This document shows, piece after piece, positions 1-7,372 of a stretch of DNA of 12,311 nt (positions within the stretch are counted from its first letter, which is position 1; each line of letters begins with the position of its first letter). A program made the position numbers and the translations under genes. The DNA is from Variovorax sp. (lineage in GTDB: Bacteria; Pseudomonadota; Gammaproteobacteria; Burkholderiales; Burkholderiaceae_C): the NCBI GenBank assembly GCA_028292145.1, contig JAQGMX010000368.1, forward strand, positions 1 through 12,311. Direction: 5' to 3'. The notes beneath the pieces were generated by a model that made no database searches, was not told the DNA's origin, and saw nothing but the letters and a program-made list of their open reading frames with translations.

Positions 1-156
1 GAGCTGTTCCTGATGCAGCACACCTGCCACTGGTTCTGCCGCTCCAAGACCGTGGCTTCGGCGCGGATGATGGCGCGGCACCAGACGTCGTATGCGCTGC
101 TGCTCGACTCGGTGTCGCCGACGACGCGCGCCGCCTATCAGACGCTGGTCGGCTGA
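1..156 (+). CDS. 3' end of an unidentified gene (partial)
   Basis: An open frame runs from the first base to a TGA at 154-156 and gives 51 residues. The start lies outside the window. The visible tail contains a His/Cys-rich stretch (HTCHWFC), a basic part (SARMMARHQ) and ends in YQTLVG. I do not recognise the family from this fragment. It is taken as real because it is open to the edge, uses GC-rich codons like its neighbours, and stops 13 bp before the convergent argA stop, as expected for neighbouring real genes. No terminator hairpin is obvious in the 13-bp gap. Confidence 0.55.
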   Translation, partial: ELFLMQHTCHWFCRSKTVASARMMARHQTSYALLLDSVSPTTRAAYQTLVG

Positions 157-169
157 AAGCGCCCAACGA

Positions 170-1519
170 TCAGTTGAATTTCTTGACCAGCACCAGGCTG
201 CGACGGTCCCGGTTGTACTTGCGCTTGCGTTCTTCGGGCAGCCATTCCGGATCGACCTGGACGAAGCCGCGCTTGATGAACCAGTGCATCGTGCGCGTCG
301 TCAGCACGAAGATGCTCTGCAGGCCCATCGCCCGCGCGCGTTGCTCGACCCGCTTCAGGATGCGCTCGCCGTCGCCTTGCGCCTGGGACTGCGGCGACAC
401 GGTCAGCGCCGCCATCTCGGCCGTGCGTTCGTCCGGATACGGATAAAGCGCCGCGCAGCCGAAGATCACGCCGTCGTGCTCGATCACCGTGTAGTGGTCG
501 ACGTCCCGCTCGATCTCGGTCCGGTCGCGCTTCACCAGCGTGCCGTCGCGCTCGAAGGGCTCGATCAGCTGCAGGATGCCGCCGATGTCGTCGGCCGTGG
601 CCTGGCGCAGCGATTCCAGCTTTTCGTCGACCACCATCGTGCCGATGCCGTCGTGCACATACACCTCCAGCAGCAGCGAGCCGTCGACCGAGAACGGCAG
701 GATGTGGCTGCGCTCGACGCCGGCCTCGCAGGCCTTGACGCAGTGCTGCAGATAGAAGGCGGTGTCCGTCGGCCTTTGCGCCGGCGACAGCGTGGCCAGC
801 AATTTCTTGGCCGCGTCGAGCGGCAGTTCGGTGTCGATCGGGTTGTCTTCGCTCACCGGCATCTCGCTGTCCATGCGGATGCCTGCGATTTCGGTCAGGA
901 AGATCAGCTTGTCGGCCTGGATCGAGATCGCCACGCTGGTCGCGACTTCTTCCATCGTCAGATTGAACGCCTCACCCGTCGGTGAGAATCCGAACGGCGA
1001 CATCAGCACCATCGCGCCGTAGTCCAGCGTGTGGCGAATGCCGACGCTGTCGACCTTGCGTACCAGCCCCGAATGCTTGAAGTCCACGCCGTCGATCACG
1101 CCGACCGGCCGCGCGGTGATGAAGTTGCCGGAAATGACGCGCACCGTCGAACCGGCCATCGGCGTGTTCGGCAAACCCTGGCTGAATGCCGCCTCGATTT
1201 CGTAGCGCAACTGGCCTGCCGCCTCCTGGGCGGAATCCAGCGCGACCTCGTCGGTAATGCGCATGCCATGCGAATAGCGCGCCTCGTGCCCCTTGGCACG
1301 CAACTGCTCGTTGACCTGCGGCCGAAAGCCGTGCACCAGCACGACCTTGACGCCCATCGATTGGATCAGCGCCAGATCCTGCGCGATGTTCTGCAGCTTT
1401 CCGGCCGCGATGGCCTCGCCGGCAATGCCGACCACGAAGGTCTTGCCGCGGTGCATGTGGATGTACGGCGCGACGGAGCGGAACCAGGGGACGAAGGTGA
1501 AGTTGAAGACTGCGGACAT
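170..1519 (-). CDS. argA: N-acetylglutamate synthase (amino-acid N-acetyltransferase)
   Basis: This 449-residue protein transfers acetyl from acetyl-CoA to glutamate, the first committed step of arginine synthesis, in the cytoplasm. Residues about 20-290 form the amino-acid-kinase-like domain (HMHRGKTFVVGIAGE, then VVLVHGFRPQVNEQL; FNLTMEEVATSVA further on). This domain normally carries arginine feedback control. Residues about 305-449 form the GNAT domain, with acetyl-CoA loop QAQGDG at 379-384 and the closing WFIKRGF segment. Length and order match classical proteobacterial ArgA. The ATG at 1519 is chosen because FVPWFRSVAPYIHMH follows at once, as in homologs. No convincing Shine-Dalgarno lies before it. 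The PIN-toxin gene upstream ends only 27 bp away in the same direction, so argA has little room for its own promoter unless that lies inside the toxin gene. Identity is secure. Confidence 0.96.
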   Translation of the reverse strand: MSAVFNFTFVPWFRSVAPYIHMHRGKTFVVGIAGEAIAAGKLQNIAQDLALIQSMGVKVVLVHGFRPQVNEQLRAKGHEARYSHGMRITDEVALDSAQEAAGQLRYEIEAAFSQGLPNTPMAGSTVRVISGNFITARPVGVIDGVDFKHSGLVRKVDSVGIRHTLDYGAMVLMSPFGFSPTGEAFNLTMEEVATSVAISIQADKLIFLTEIAGIRMDSEMPVSEDNPIDTELPLDAAKKLLATLSPAQRPTDTAFYLQHCVKACEAGVERSHILPFSVDGSLLLEVYVHDGIGTMVVDEKLESLRQATADDIGGILQLIEPFERDGTLVKRDRTEIERDVDHYTVIEHDGVIFGCAALYPYPDERTAEMAALTVSPQSQAQGDGERILKRVEQRARAMGLQSIFVLTTRTMHWFIKRGFVQVDPEWLPEERKRKYNRDRRSLVLVKKFN

Positions 1520-1546
1520 GGAAGAGATCGGGTTCTTTGTTGCGCC

Positions 1547-1966
1547 TCAGGCGAACGGATTGAGAAGGACGAGGCTGCCGAAGCGTTGCCCGTGTTGCAT
1601 GTCTTCGCTGTAGAGCGTGCCGACACCGGCTCGAAGCGCTGCTTCGACCACCATGGCATCCCAGATCGAGAGGCCGTTTTCGGACGCGCGCGCCATTGCC
1701 TTGAGCACCAGCGCGTTGTCGCTGTCGATCACCGGCCATTCGCAGAACGCCGCGGTCATGAGCGACGCGGTCGGCGCAGCCACTTTGAACTTTCTCACAA
1801 GATTATGAAAAAGCTCGATCAGCACCTGCGTGCTCAGCACGGCTTTGTGCTCTCGGCCGAGGCGCTCGATCAGTTTGCGGGCGACGGCCTGTTTGGTCGG
1901 TTGGTCGTCGTCGAACGCGTAGAGCAGGACATTGGTATCCAGAAAACAGCGATCGCTCACCGTCAT
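1547..1966 (-). CDS. vapC: PIN-domain ribonuclease toxin (VapC-like)
   Basis: 139 residues with the PIN nuclease layout. The acidic residues expected to hold the metal ion are visible: D10 in FLDTNVLLYAFD, E51 in VLIELFHNL, D103 in SIWDAMVVEAA and D122 in LYSEDMQHG. PIN toxins of TA modules cleave RNA, often tRNA or rRNA, when freed from the antitoxin; the target cannot be told from sequence. The gene overlaps the antitoxin stop by 4 bp (ATGA at 1963-1966), which suggests translational coupling. It ends 27 bp before argA. All four catalytic acids are present, so the toxin looks intact. VapC is used here in the broad family sense. Confidence 0.9.
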   Translation of the reverse strand: MTVSDRCFLDTNVLLYAFDDDQPTKQAVARKLIERLGREHKAVLSTQVLIELFHNLVRKFKVAAPTASLMTAAFCEWPVIDSDNALVLKAMARASENGLSIWDAMVVEAALRAGVGTLYSEDMQHGQRFGSLVLLNPFA

Positions 1967-2280
1967 ATCCGGTCCGACCAGGCACCACGAATCCGGTCGC
2001 GCGCACGAAAGTCGCCTTCGTAGAGCTCTTGTCGCATTGAACGAGGCCCCGACGGAGGCGAGCCAGTTTCGGCAGCGTTCAGCCGAACTTCGGTTCGAAC
2101 GTCGTCGATCATTCGCAACAAGTCGGTCGTGGCATCCCCGGAAAGGCGGTCGGCGGTGCCGCTGGCATAGGCGGCAATGAACTCGCGAATCTTGGCGCTG
2201 AGCGACGTGCCCTGTTGAATGGCGCGCACGCGTGCCTGCTTGATCAGGTGGTCGTCGAGGGAGATCGTGAGATTGGACAT
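1963..2280 (-). CDS. Ribbon-helix-helix antitoxin (VapB-like)
   Basis: 105 residues. The N-terminus (NLTISLDDHLIKQARVRA, then a TSLSAKIREFI helix) is a typical ribbon-helix-helix DNA-binding domain, with strand residues at about 2-8 and two helices to about 40. The polar C-terminal part (about 45-105, with SMRQELYEGDF) would wrap the toxin. A longer frame opens at 2355, but the ATG at 2280 is preferred. It has a GGAGG six bases upstream, it begins exactly at the RHH fold, and the longer form would translate through the operator. The gene is first in a probable vapB-vapC-argA unit. In such modules the antitoxin, alone or with toxin, represses its own promoter, and a strong palindrome lies 30 bp upstream. 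Confidence 0.88.
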   Translation of the reverse strand: MSNLTISLDDHLIKQARVRAIQQGTSLSAKIREFIAAYASGTADRLSGDATTDLLRMIDDVRTEVRLNAAETGSPPSGPRSMRQELYEGDFRARDRIRGAWSDRI

Positions 2281-2286
2281 TTTGAG

Positions 2287-2291
2287 CCTCC
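2287..2291 (-). promoter_or_regulatory. Shine-Dalgarno of the antitoxin gene
   Basis: On the minus strand GGAGG stands six bases before the ATG at 2280. It is among the best ribosome-binding sites in the window, and it decides the 105-residue start over the 130-residue alternative. Confidence 0.8.
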
Positions 2292-2310
2292 GGCAGGAAG
2301 GATTAACTTT

Positions 2311-2334
2311 ACACGAGAACACGTGAACTCGTGT
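2311..2334. promoter_or_regulatory. Probable TA-module operator: 24-bp near-palindrome
   Basis: The site reads as three adjacent 8-mers: ACACGAGA, then ACACGTGA, then ACTCGTGT. Outer arms ACACGAG and CTCGTGT are perfect inverted repeats, and the centre CACGTG is itself a palindrome. In all, 20 of 24 positions are symmetric. Four ACACG-like half-sites on both strands at 8-bp steps suit cooperative binding of RHH dimers. It lies 30 bp upstream of the antitoxin start and 20 bp upstream of the divergent hrpA ATG. Assignment to the antitoxin is inference from place and symmetry. Confidence 0.72.
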
Positions 2335-2340
2335 GGCAAC

Positions 2341-2346
2341 GATAAT
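2341..2346 (+). promoter_or_regulatory. Possible -10 element of hrpA
   Basis: GATAAT matches the sigma-70 -10 consensus at five of six positions. Transcription would begin about 2353-2355, at or within two bases of the hrpA ATG, implying a leaderless or nearly leaderless mRNA. There is no Shine-Dalgarno before the ATG (CGGCGGCA precedes it), which fits. The -35 region at 17 bp spacing (2318-2323) is poor and falls inside the palindrome. Tentative. Confidence 0.35.
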
Positions 2347-2354
2347 CGGCGGCA

Positions 2355-5300
2355 ATGCAAGCCCTCGCCATCGAATTCCCCGAATCGCTCCCCGTCTCCG
2401 CCCGCCGCGAAGAAATCGCCGAAGCCATCGCCGCCAACCAGGTCGTAATCGTCTGCGGCGAAACCGGTTCCGGAAAGACGACGCAGCTGCCGAAGATCGC
2501 GCTGCTGCTGGGCCGCGGCAAGCTGAACAGCCCGCCGGGGCAGGGCAAGCTGATCGGCCACACGCAGCCGCGCCGGATCGCCGCCAGCTCGGTGGCCAAG
2601 CGCATTGCCGAAGAGCTCAAGACGCCGCTCGGCGACGTGGTCGGTTTCAAGGTGCGTTTCCAGGACCGACTGAGCCGCGATGCGTCCGTCAAGCTGATGA
2701 CCGACGGCATTTTGCTGGCCGAGACGCAGACCGATCCGCTGCTCAAGGCCTACGACACGATCATCATCGACGAGGCGCACGAGCGTTCGCTGAACATCGA
2801 CTTCCTGCTCGGCTACCTGCGCGAGATCCTGCCGCGCCGGCCCGACCTGAAGATCATCGTGACCTCGGCGACCATCGACGCCGACCGCTTCGCGCAGCAT
2901 TTCAAGTCGGCCAAGGGCCCGGCGCCAGTCATCTATGTGTCCGGCCGGACGTTCCCTGTGGAGCAGCGCTATCGGCCCTATGAGGAATCGCGCGAGTACG
3001 ACGTCAACGACGCGATCGCCGACGGCGTCGACGAACTCTGGCGAGATCCGCACAACGCCGGCGACATCCTGGTTTTCCTGCCCGGCGAACGCGAAATCCG
3101 GGAGGCGACCGATCACCTGAGGCGCCATCTGGCGAATCAGCCGGTCATGCGCAATGCCGAGGTGCTGCCGCTGTTCGCGCGCCTTTCGCCGGCCGAGCAG
3201 GACCGCATCTTCGAAGGCCACACCGGTCGGCGCATCGTTTTGGCGACCAATGTGGCGGAAACCTCGCTGACCGTGCCGGGCACGCGCTACGTGATCGACA
3301 CCGGCACGGCGCGCGTGAAGCGCTACAGCTTTCGCAGCAAGGTCGAGCAGTTGCTGGTCGAGCCGATCAGCCAGGCGGCGGCGAACCAGCGCGCGGGACG
3401 CTGCGGTCGGGTGGCGAACGGCATCTGCATCCGGCTCTACGACGAGAAGGATTTCCAGGGCCGTCCGCGTTTCACCGATCCGGAAATCCTGCGCTCGTCG
3501 CTGGCCGGCGTGATCCTGCGGATGAAGTCGCTGCACCTGGGCGACGTCGAGCAGTTCCCGTTCCTGGAGCCGCCACAGCGCCGCGCCATCGCCGATGGTT
3601 ATCAGCTGCTGAACGAACTGGGCGCGGTCGACGACGCCAACGAGCTGACCGACGTCGGCCGCGAGCTGTCGCGCTTACCGCTGGACCCGCGCGTCGGCCG
3701 GATGATCCTGGAGGCGCGCAGCCGCGGTGCGCTCGAAGAAGTGCTGGTCATCGCCAGCGCGCTCAGCGTGCAGGACGTGCGCGACCGGCCAATGGACATG
3801 CAGCAGCAGGCCGACCAGGCGCATGCCAAGTTCGACGACGAGCGCAGCGAATTCAGCGGTTATCTCACGCTCTGGAAGTGGCTCGGCGACGCGCGCGGCG
3901 GCGCGCCGGTCGCGACGTCGCGGCGGGAAATGCAGGTCGCGCAAGGCGTGCAGCCGAAGCGCGCGAGCGCTGCCGTGCTGCCGATCGCGCAACGGCTGGT
4001 TGCCGCGGCGGCCCCGGCGGCGGTCGCAGAGACGCAGCCGACGCACAAGCTCAGCAACCGCCAGTACGAGCAGTTGCTGCGCCAGAACTTCGTCAACATC
4101 CGGCGCGTTAGGGAGTGGCGCGACATCCATTCGCAACTGCTCACCGTCGTGGCCGAGCACAAGTGGAAATTCAACACGCAACCGGCGAGCTACGACGCGC
4201 TGCATCTGTCGATGCTGGCCGGCCTGCTCGGCAACATCGGCTGGAAGATGGAAGAGGCGCCGAGCGGCGGCGGCCAGCAGCCGCAGCAGGGCGGCGGACG
4301 GCCGTCGGGCGAATACCTGGGCGCGCGCGGCATCAAGTTCTTCCCGCATCCGGGCGCGCACCTGCGCAAGAAGCCGGGGCGCTGGATCGTCACGGCCGAA
4401 CTGGTCGAGACCACGCGGCTGTTCGGTCGCGGCATCGCCAACATCGAGCCGCAGTGGCTGGAAGAAGTCGCCGGACATCTGCTGAAGAAGCAGCTGCTCG
4501 ACCCGCATTGGGAAAAGAAGGGCGCGCAGGTCACGGCGCTGGAGCGCGCAACGCTCTACGGTCTGGTGATCTACAGCGGTCGCCGGATGGATTTCTCGAA
4601 CATCGACCCGGTCGGCGCGCGCGAGATCTTCATTCGCGAAGCGCTCGTCGGCGGGCAGTGGGACAGCAAGCTGCCGTTCCTGGCCGCCAACCGCAAGTTG
4701 ATCCAGGAAGTCGAAGGCCTTGAGCACAAGTCGCGCCGACAGGACGTGCTGGTCGACGACGAACTGATCTACGCCTTCTACGACGCGCAATTGCCACCGG
4801 ATATCTCGAGCGGCGCGACTTTCGAGCATTGGTACAAGGAAAACGCGCGCACGCAGCCGCGCTTATTGTTCCTGTCGCGCGACGAACTGATGCGCCACCA
4901 GGCCGCCGGCATCACCGTGCAGTCGTTCCCGGCAACGGTGCGACTCGGCGGCGTCGATTGCGCGGCCACCTACCTGCACGAGCCCGGTGACGCGAAGGAC
5001 GGCCTGACCGTCACCGTGCCGCTCTTCGTGCTGAACCAGGTCAACGAGGAGCGCTGCGAATGGCTGGTCACCGGCATGCTGAAGGACAAGATCCAGGCGT
5101 TGCTCAAGAGCCTGCCGCAGCGCCCGCGCTCGCGGCTGGTGCCGCTGCCCGAATCGGCGGCAAAGCTCACCGAAAGTCTGGCCGAACCCGACGTGTTCGG
5201 CGCCGGCTCGCTGACCGATGTGCTGCTCAAGCGTGTCCGTGCCTTGACCAGCATCGACGTGCTGCGCGCCGATTTCAAGCTCGACATGCTGCCGCCGCAC

Positions 5301-6386
5301 CTGTTCATGAACCTGCGCGTGGTCGACGAGCACGGTCGCCAGCTCGGCATGGGTCGCAACCTCGGCGCGTTGAAGGCGGAACTGGGAACGCAAGCGCGCG
5401 GCGCGTTCCAGGCGCTGGCTGGGTTGAACGTGCGCGCTGCACCCGCTGCACCAAATGCGGGAGCACCGAATGCCTCGGATGCGCCCATCAAGGCGAAGGC
5501 GGCGACTGCCGCGCCGGCAACGCCGTCGTTGCCGGCCGGCGCGCGCTACACCGCGTGGACTTTCGGCGAACTGCCCGAGCTGATGGAGGTCCGGCGCGGC
5601 GCGCAGTCGCTGATCGGCTTTCCGGCGCTGGTCGACGGCGGCGATGCGGTGACGATCGAGGTTTTCGACGAGCCTGCCGTCTCGGCCGCGAAGCACCGCG
5701 CAGGTTTGCGGCGGCTGTTTGCATTGCAGTTGAAGGACGCACTGAAGTATCTGGAGAAGAACATCCCCGATCTGCAGAAAATGGCCGTCGCCTACATGCC
5801 GCTCGGCACCGCCGACGAACTCCGCGCGCAGATCGTCGATGTCGCGCTGGACCGTGCATTTCTGCAGGAGCCGCTGCCCACGGACGAGTTTGCCTTCAAG
5901 CGGCGCATCGAAGAGGGACGCGGGCGGCTGACGCTGATCGCGAACGAGGTCGCACGGCTGGCTGCGGCGATCCTGGTCGACTACGCGGTGGCGGTGCGCA
6001 AGATCAAGGACACGAAGATCCAGCCCGACGCCACGGCCGACGCCGCACAGCAGCTTCAACGCCTGGTTGGCAAGCGCTTCATCGCCGATACGCCGTGGAC
6101 GCAGCTGCAGCATTTTTCGCGCTATCTGAAAGCGATCACCGCACGGTTCGAGAAGCTGCGCGCCGACCCGGCGCGCGACGCAGCCAAGTTGGCTGAACTG
6201 AAGCCGCAGGAACAGCGCTATTGGCGGCTGGTGGCGGAGCGCAAAGGCGTGGTCGACGACCGGATGCTGGAATTCCGCTGGTTGCTGGAAGAGTTGCGCG
6301 TGAGCTTCTTCGCGCAGGAATTGCGCACGCCGCAGCCGGTGAGTGTCAAGCGTCTGGACAAGGCCTGGGTGCAGCTGGCGCAGTAG
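2355..6386 (+). CDS. hrpA: ATP-dependent DEAH-box RNA helicase HrpA
   Basis: 1343 residues, near the usual 1300 of HrpA. It unwinds RNA with ATP and in E. coli is linked to mRNA processing and rescue of stalled or collided ribosomes. Motifs in order: Walker A GETGSGKTT (35-43), TQPRRIAA (70-77), DEAH (139-142), SAT (171-173), FLPGEREI (241-248), ATNVAETSLTVPGTRYVIDTG starting at 297, and QRAGRCGR (345-352). A winged-helix/HA2 region follows (PFLEPPQRRAIADGYQLL), then an OB-like region and the long C-terminal domain typical of HrpA (DUF3418) to the end. Compared with E. coli HrpA as I recall it, there is an Ala-rich insert at 513-562, a Gly/Gln-rich stretch (GGGQQPQQGGG) near 637-650 and an Ala/Pro linker near 1030-1060. 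The ATG at 2355 sits just before the helicase core; no Shine-Dalgarno is seen. It is divergent from the TA module and convergent with argP across 6 bp. Confidence 0.96.
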   Translation: MQALAIEFPESLPVSARREEIAEAIAANQVVIVCGETGSGKTTQLPKIALLLGRGKLNSPPGQGKLIGHTQPRRIAASSVAKRIAEELKTPLGDVVGFKVRFQDRLSRDASVKLMTDGILLAETQTDPLLKAYDTIIIDEAHERSLNIDFLLGYLREILPRRPDLKIIVTSATIDADRFAQHFKSAKGPAPVIYVSGRTFPVEQRYRPYEESREYDVNDAIADGVDELWRDPHNAGDILVFLPGEREIREATDHLRRHLANQPVMRNAEVLPLFARLSPAEQDRIFEGHTGRRIVLATNVAETSLTVPGTRYVIDTGTARVKRYSFRSKVEQLLVEPISQAAANQRAGRCGRVANGICIRLYDEKDFQGRPRFTDPEILRSSLAGVILRMKSLHLGDVEQFPFLEPPQRRAIADGYQLLNELGAVDDANELTDVGRELSRLPLDPRVGRMILEARSRGALEEVLVIASALSVQDVRDRPMDMQQQADQAHAKFDDERSEFSGYLTLWKWLGDARGGAPVATSRREMQVAQGVQPKRASAAVLPIAQRLVAAAAPAAVAETQPTHKLSNRQYEQLLRQNFVNIRRVREWRDIHSQLLTVVAEHKWKFNTQPASYDALHLSMLAGLLGNIGWKMEEAPSGGGQQPQQGGGRPSGEYLGARGIKFFPHPGAHLRKKPGRWIVTAELVETTRLFGRGIANIEPQWLEEVAGHLLKKQLLDPHWEKKGAQVTALERATLYGLVIYSGRRMDFSNIDPVGAREIFIREALVGGQWDSKLPFLAANRKLIQEVEGLEHKSRRQDVLVDDELIYAFYDAQLPPDISSGATFEHWYKENARTQPRLLFLSRDELMRHQAAGITVQSFPATVRLGGVDCAATYLHEPGDAKDGLTVTVPLFVLNQVNEERCEWLVTGMLKDKIQALLKSLPQRPRSRLVPLPESAAKLTESLAEPDVFGAGSLTDVLLKRVRALTSIDVLRADFKLDMLPPHLFMNLRVVDEHGRQLGMGRNLGALKAELGTQARGAFQALAGLNVRAAPAAPNAGAPNASDAPIKAKAATAAPATPSLPAGARYTAWTFGELPELMEVRRGAQSLIGFPALVDGGDAVTIEVFDEPAVSAAKHRAGLRRLFALQLKDALKYLEKNIPDLQKMAVAYMPLGTADELRAQIVDVALDRAFLQEPLPTDEFAFKRRIEEGRGRLTLIANEVARLAAAILVDYAVAVRKIKDTKIQPDATADAAQQLQRLVGKRFIADTPWTQLQHFSRYLKAITARFEKLRADPARDAAKLAELKPQEQRYWRLVAERKGVVDDRMLEFRWLLEELRVSFFAQELRTPQPVSVKRLDKAWVQLAQ

Positions 6387-6425
6387 ATCGCCTCAGCTGC
6401 CGTCGGAAGGTATCAGCGCCTTCCG
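6371..6425. terminator. Hairpins at the hrpA/argP convergent junction
   Basis: Two inverted repeats lie where the genes meet. GCAGCTG (6371-6377) pairs with CAGCTGC (6394-6400) across both stop codons. CGGAAGG (6404-6410) pairs with CCTTCCG (6419-6425) around an 8-base loop inside the end of argP. Neither is followed by a T run on either strand, so they are not classical intrinsic terminators. They may still slow polymerase or protect 3' ends. The first could be chance, since CAGCTG is self-complementary. Confidence 0.3.
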
Positions 6426-7298
6426 GGCCGCCGGCAGCAGATACCGCGTCAGGCCGTCGAGCACCACGGATGCGGCGCGCGCCTGCTGCCAGTAGAGAGG
6501 CACATCGAACGGTGTCTGCGGCACCAGTTCGACGAGTGCGCCGCTCGCAAGATGCGCCCCGATCAGGAGCTCCGGTTGCAGGCCCCATCCCATGCCGGCC
6601 AGCGCGGCGGTCACGAAGGCCTGCGTCGACGGAAGGGTGTGGCGGGGCAGTTCGACATGACGATGACAGAGGCGGGAGGCCCATCGCGCCTGCAACTCGT
6701 CCCGTGTGTTGAAGACCAGGCTCGGCGCGCGCGTGAGGCTCGCGATGCCGACGCCGTCTTCGAAATGACGTGCGGCGAATGCCGGCGTGCAGACGGCCAG
6801 GTAGCGCATGGCGCCCAGGGTCGTGCTGTTGCAGCCGGTCGCCGCCCTGGCCGTCGCGGTCACGGCCGCCATCACGGCACCGCTGCGCAGCCATTCGGCG
6901 GTGCAGTCCTGGTCGTCGACGGCGATGTCCATCAGCACGGGCGCCTGCGCCGCGAACTCGGCCATCGCCGGCGCGAACCAGGTCGCCAGGCTGTCGGCAT
7001 TCACCGCGACCGGCAGCGGCATGCGGGCGATGCCGTTCGGCGCGAGCGCCGGCACCGCGCCTTCGAGTTCCTGCTCCAGAAGGCCGACCCGGTCGACGTG
7101 CTGGCAGAGGCGCCGGCCGGTTTCGGTCGGGCGGCAGGGCTGGTCGCGCACGACCAGGGCGCAGCCCACGCGCTCCTCGAGCAGTCGGACGCGCTGCGAC
7201 ACGGCCGACGGGGTCACATTAAGGCTGCGGGCTGCGCGCTCGAAGCTGCCTTCTCTGATGACGGCAGCCAGTGCAGCGAGAGCGGCGTAGTCGAGCAT
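6393..7298 (-). CDS. argP: LysR-family regulator ArgP (LysG/IciA type)
   Basis: 301 residues. The N-terminal winged helix-turn-helix (about 2-60) contains SFERAARSLNVTPSAVSQRV and ends in CRPTETGRRLC, matching the ArgP/LysG subfamily. The effector domain (about 90-300) carries the subfamily signature LPVAVNADSLATWFAPAM. Members sense lysine and arginine and activate a divergent exporter gene; here lysE stands directly opposite with 74 bp between starts. The ATG at 7298 is chosen because LDYAALAALAAVIREGSF begins right there, as in E. coli ArgP; no Shine-Dalgarno is clear. It ends 6 bp from the hrpA stop, convergently. E. coli ArgP also controls argO, dapB and other genes, so it may act elsewhere in this genome. 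Confidence 0.92.
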   Translation of the reverse strand: MLDYAALAALAAVIREGSFERAARSLNVTPSAVSQRVRLLEERVGCALVVRDQPCRPTETGRRLCQHVDRVGLLEQELEGAVPALAPNGIARMPLPVAVNADSLATWFAPAMAEFAAQAPVLMDIAVDDQDCTAEWLRSGAVMAAVTATARAATGCNSTTLGAMRYLAVCTPAFAARHFEDGVGIASLTRAPSLVFNTRDELQARWASRLCHRHVELPRHTLPSTQAFVTAALAGMGWGLQPELLIGAHLASGALVELVPQTPFDVPLYWQQARAASVVLDGLTRYLLPAARKALIPSDGS

Positions 7299-7372
7299 CG
7301 GATTAGATTTTCTGAAGTTGAGTTAATAAAGATAGTTTGGCTTCAGAACAGGGTGCTGGCAAGCTCATCGCC
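7299..7372. promoter_or_regulatory. Divergent argP-lysE control region with inverted repeat
   Basis: These 74 bp are clearly richer in A+T than the flanks, especially 7299-7340. A perfect 8-bp inverted repeat, TTCTGAAG (7310-7317) and CTTCAGAA (7341-7348), encloses 23 bp that include GAGTTAATAAAGATAG. ArgP-type regulators bind such shared regions to activate the exporter when lysine or arginine is high. -10-like words (TTAATA, GATAGT) occur between the arms, but no clean -35/-10 pair could be assigned. Confidence 0.55.

Noticed and set aside
92..985. 297-residue open frame on the plus strand opposite argA
   Set aside because: It lies wholly antisense to argA, is rich in Arg, His and Gln as expected from reversed GC-rich codons, and shows no family motif or ribosome site.
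2281..2355. Longer 130-residue form of the antitoxin
   Set aside because: The extra 25 residues would be translated from the operator, lack a ribosome site, and precede the natural RHH start with its GGAGG.
2244..3536. 430-residue minus-strand frame opposite the antitoxin region and hrpA
   Set aside because: It is antisense to the conserved helicase core of hrpA, with low-complexity Arg/Leu/Asp/Gln content and no recognisable domain.
3675..6113. Two long minus-strand frames (384 and 416 residues) opposite hrpA
   Set aside because: Both mirror hrpA codons and are Arg/Gln-rich. The conserved HrpA protein on the plus strand explains the whole stretch.
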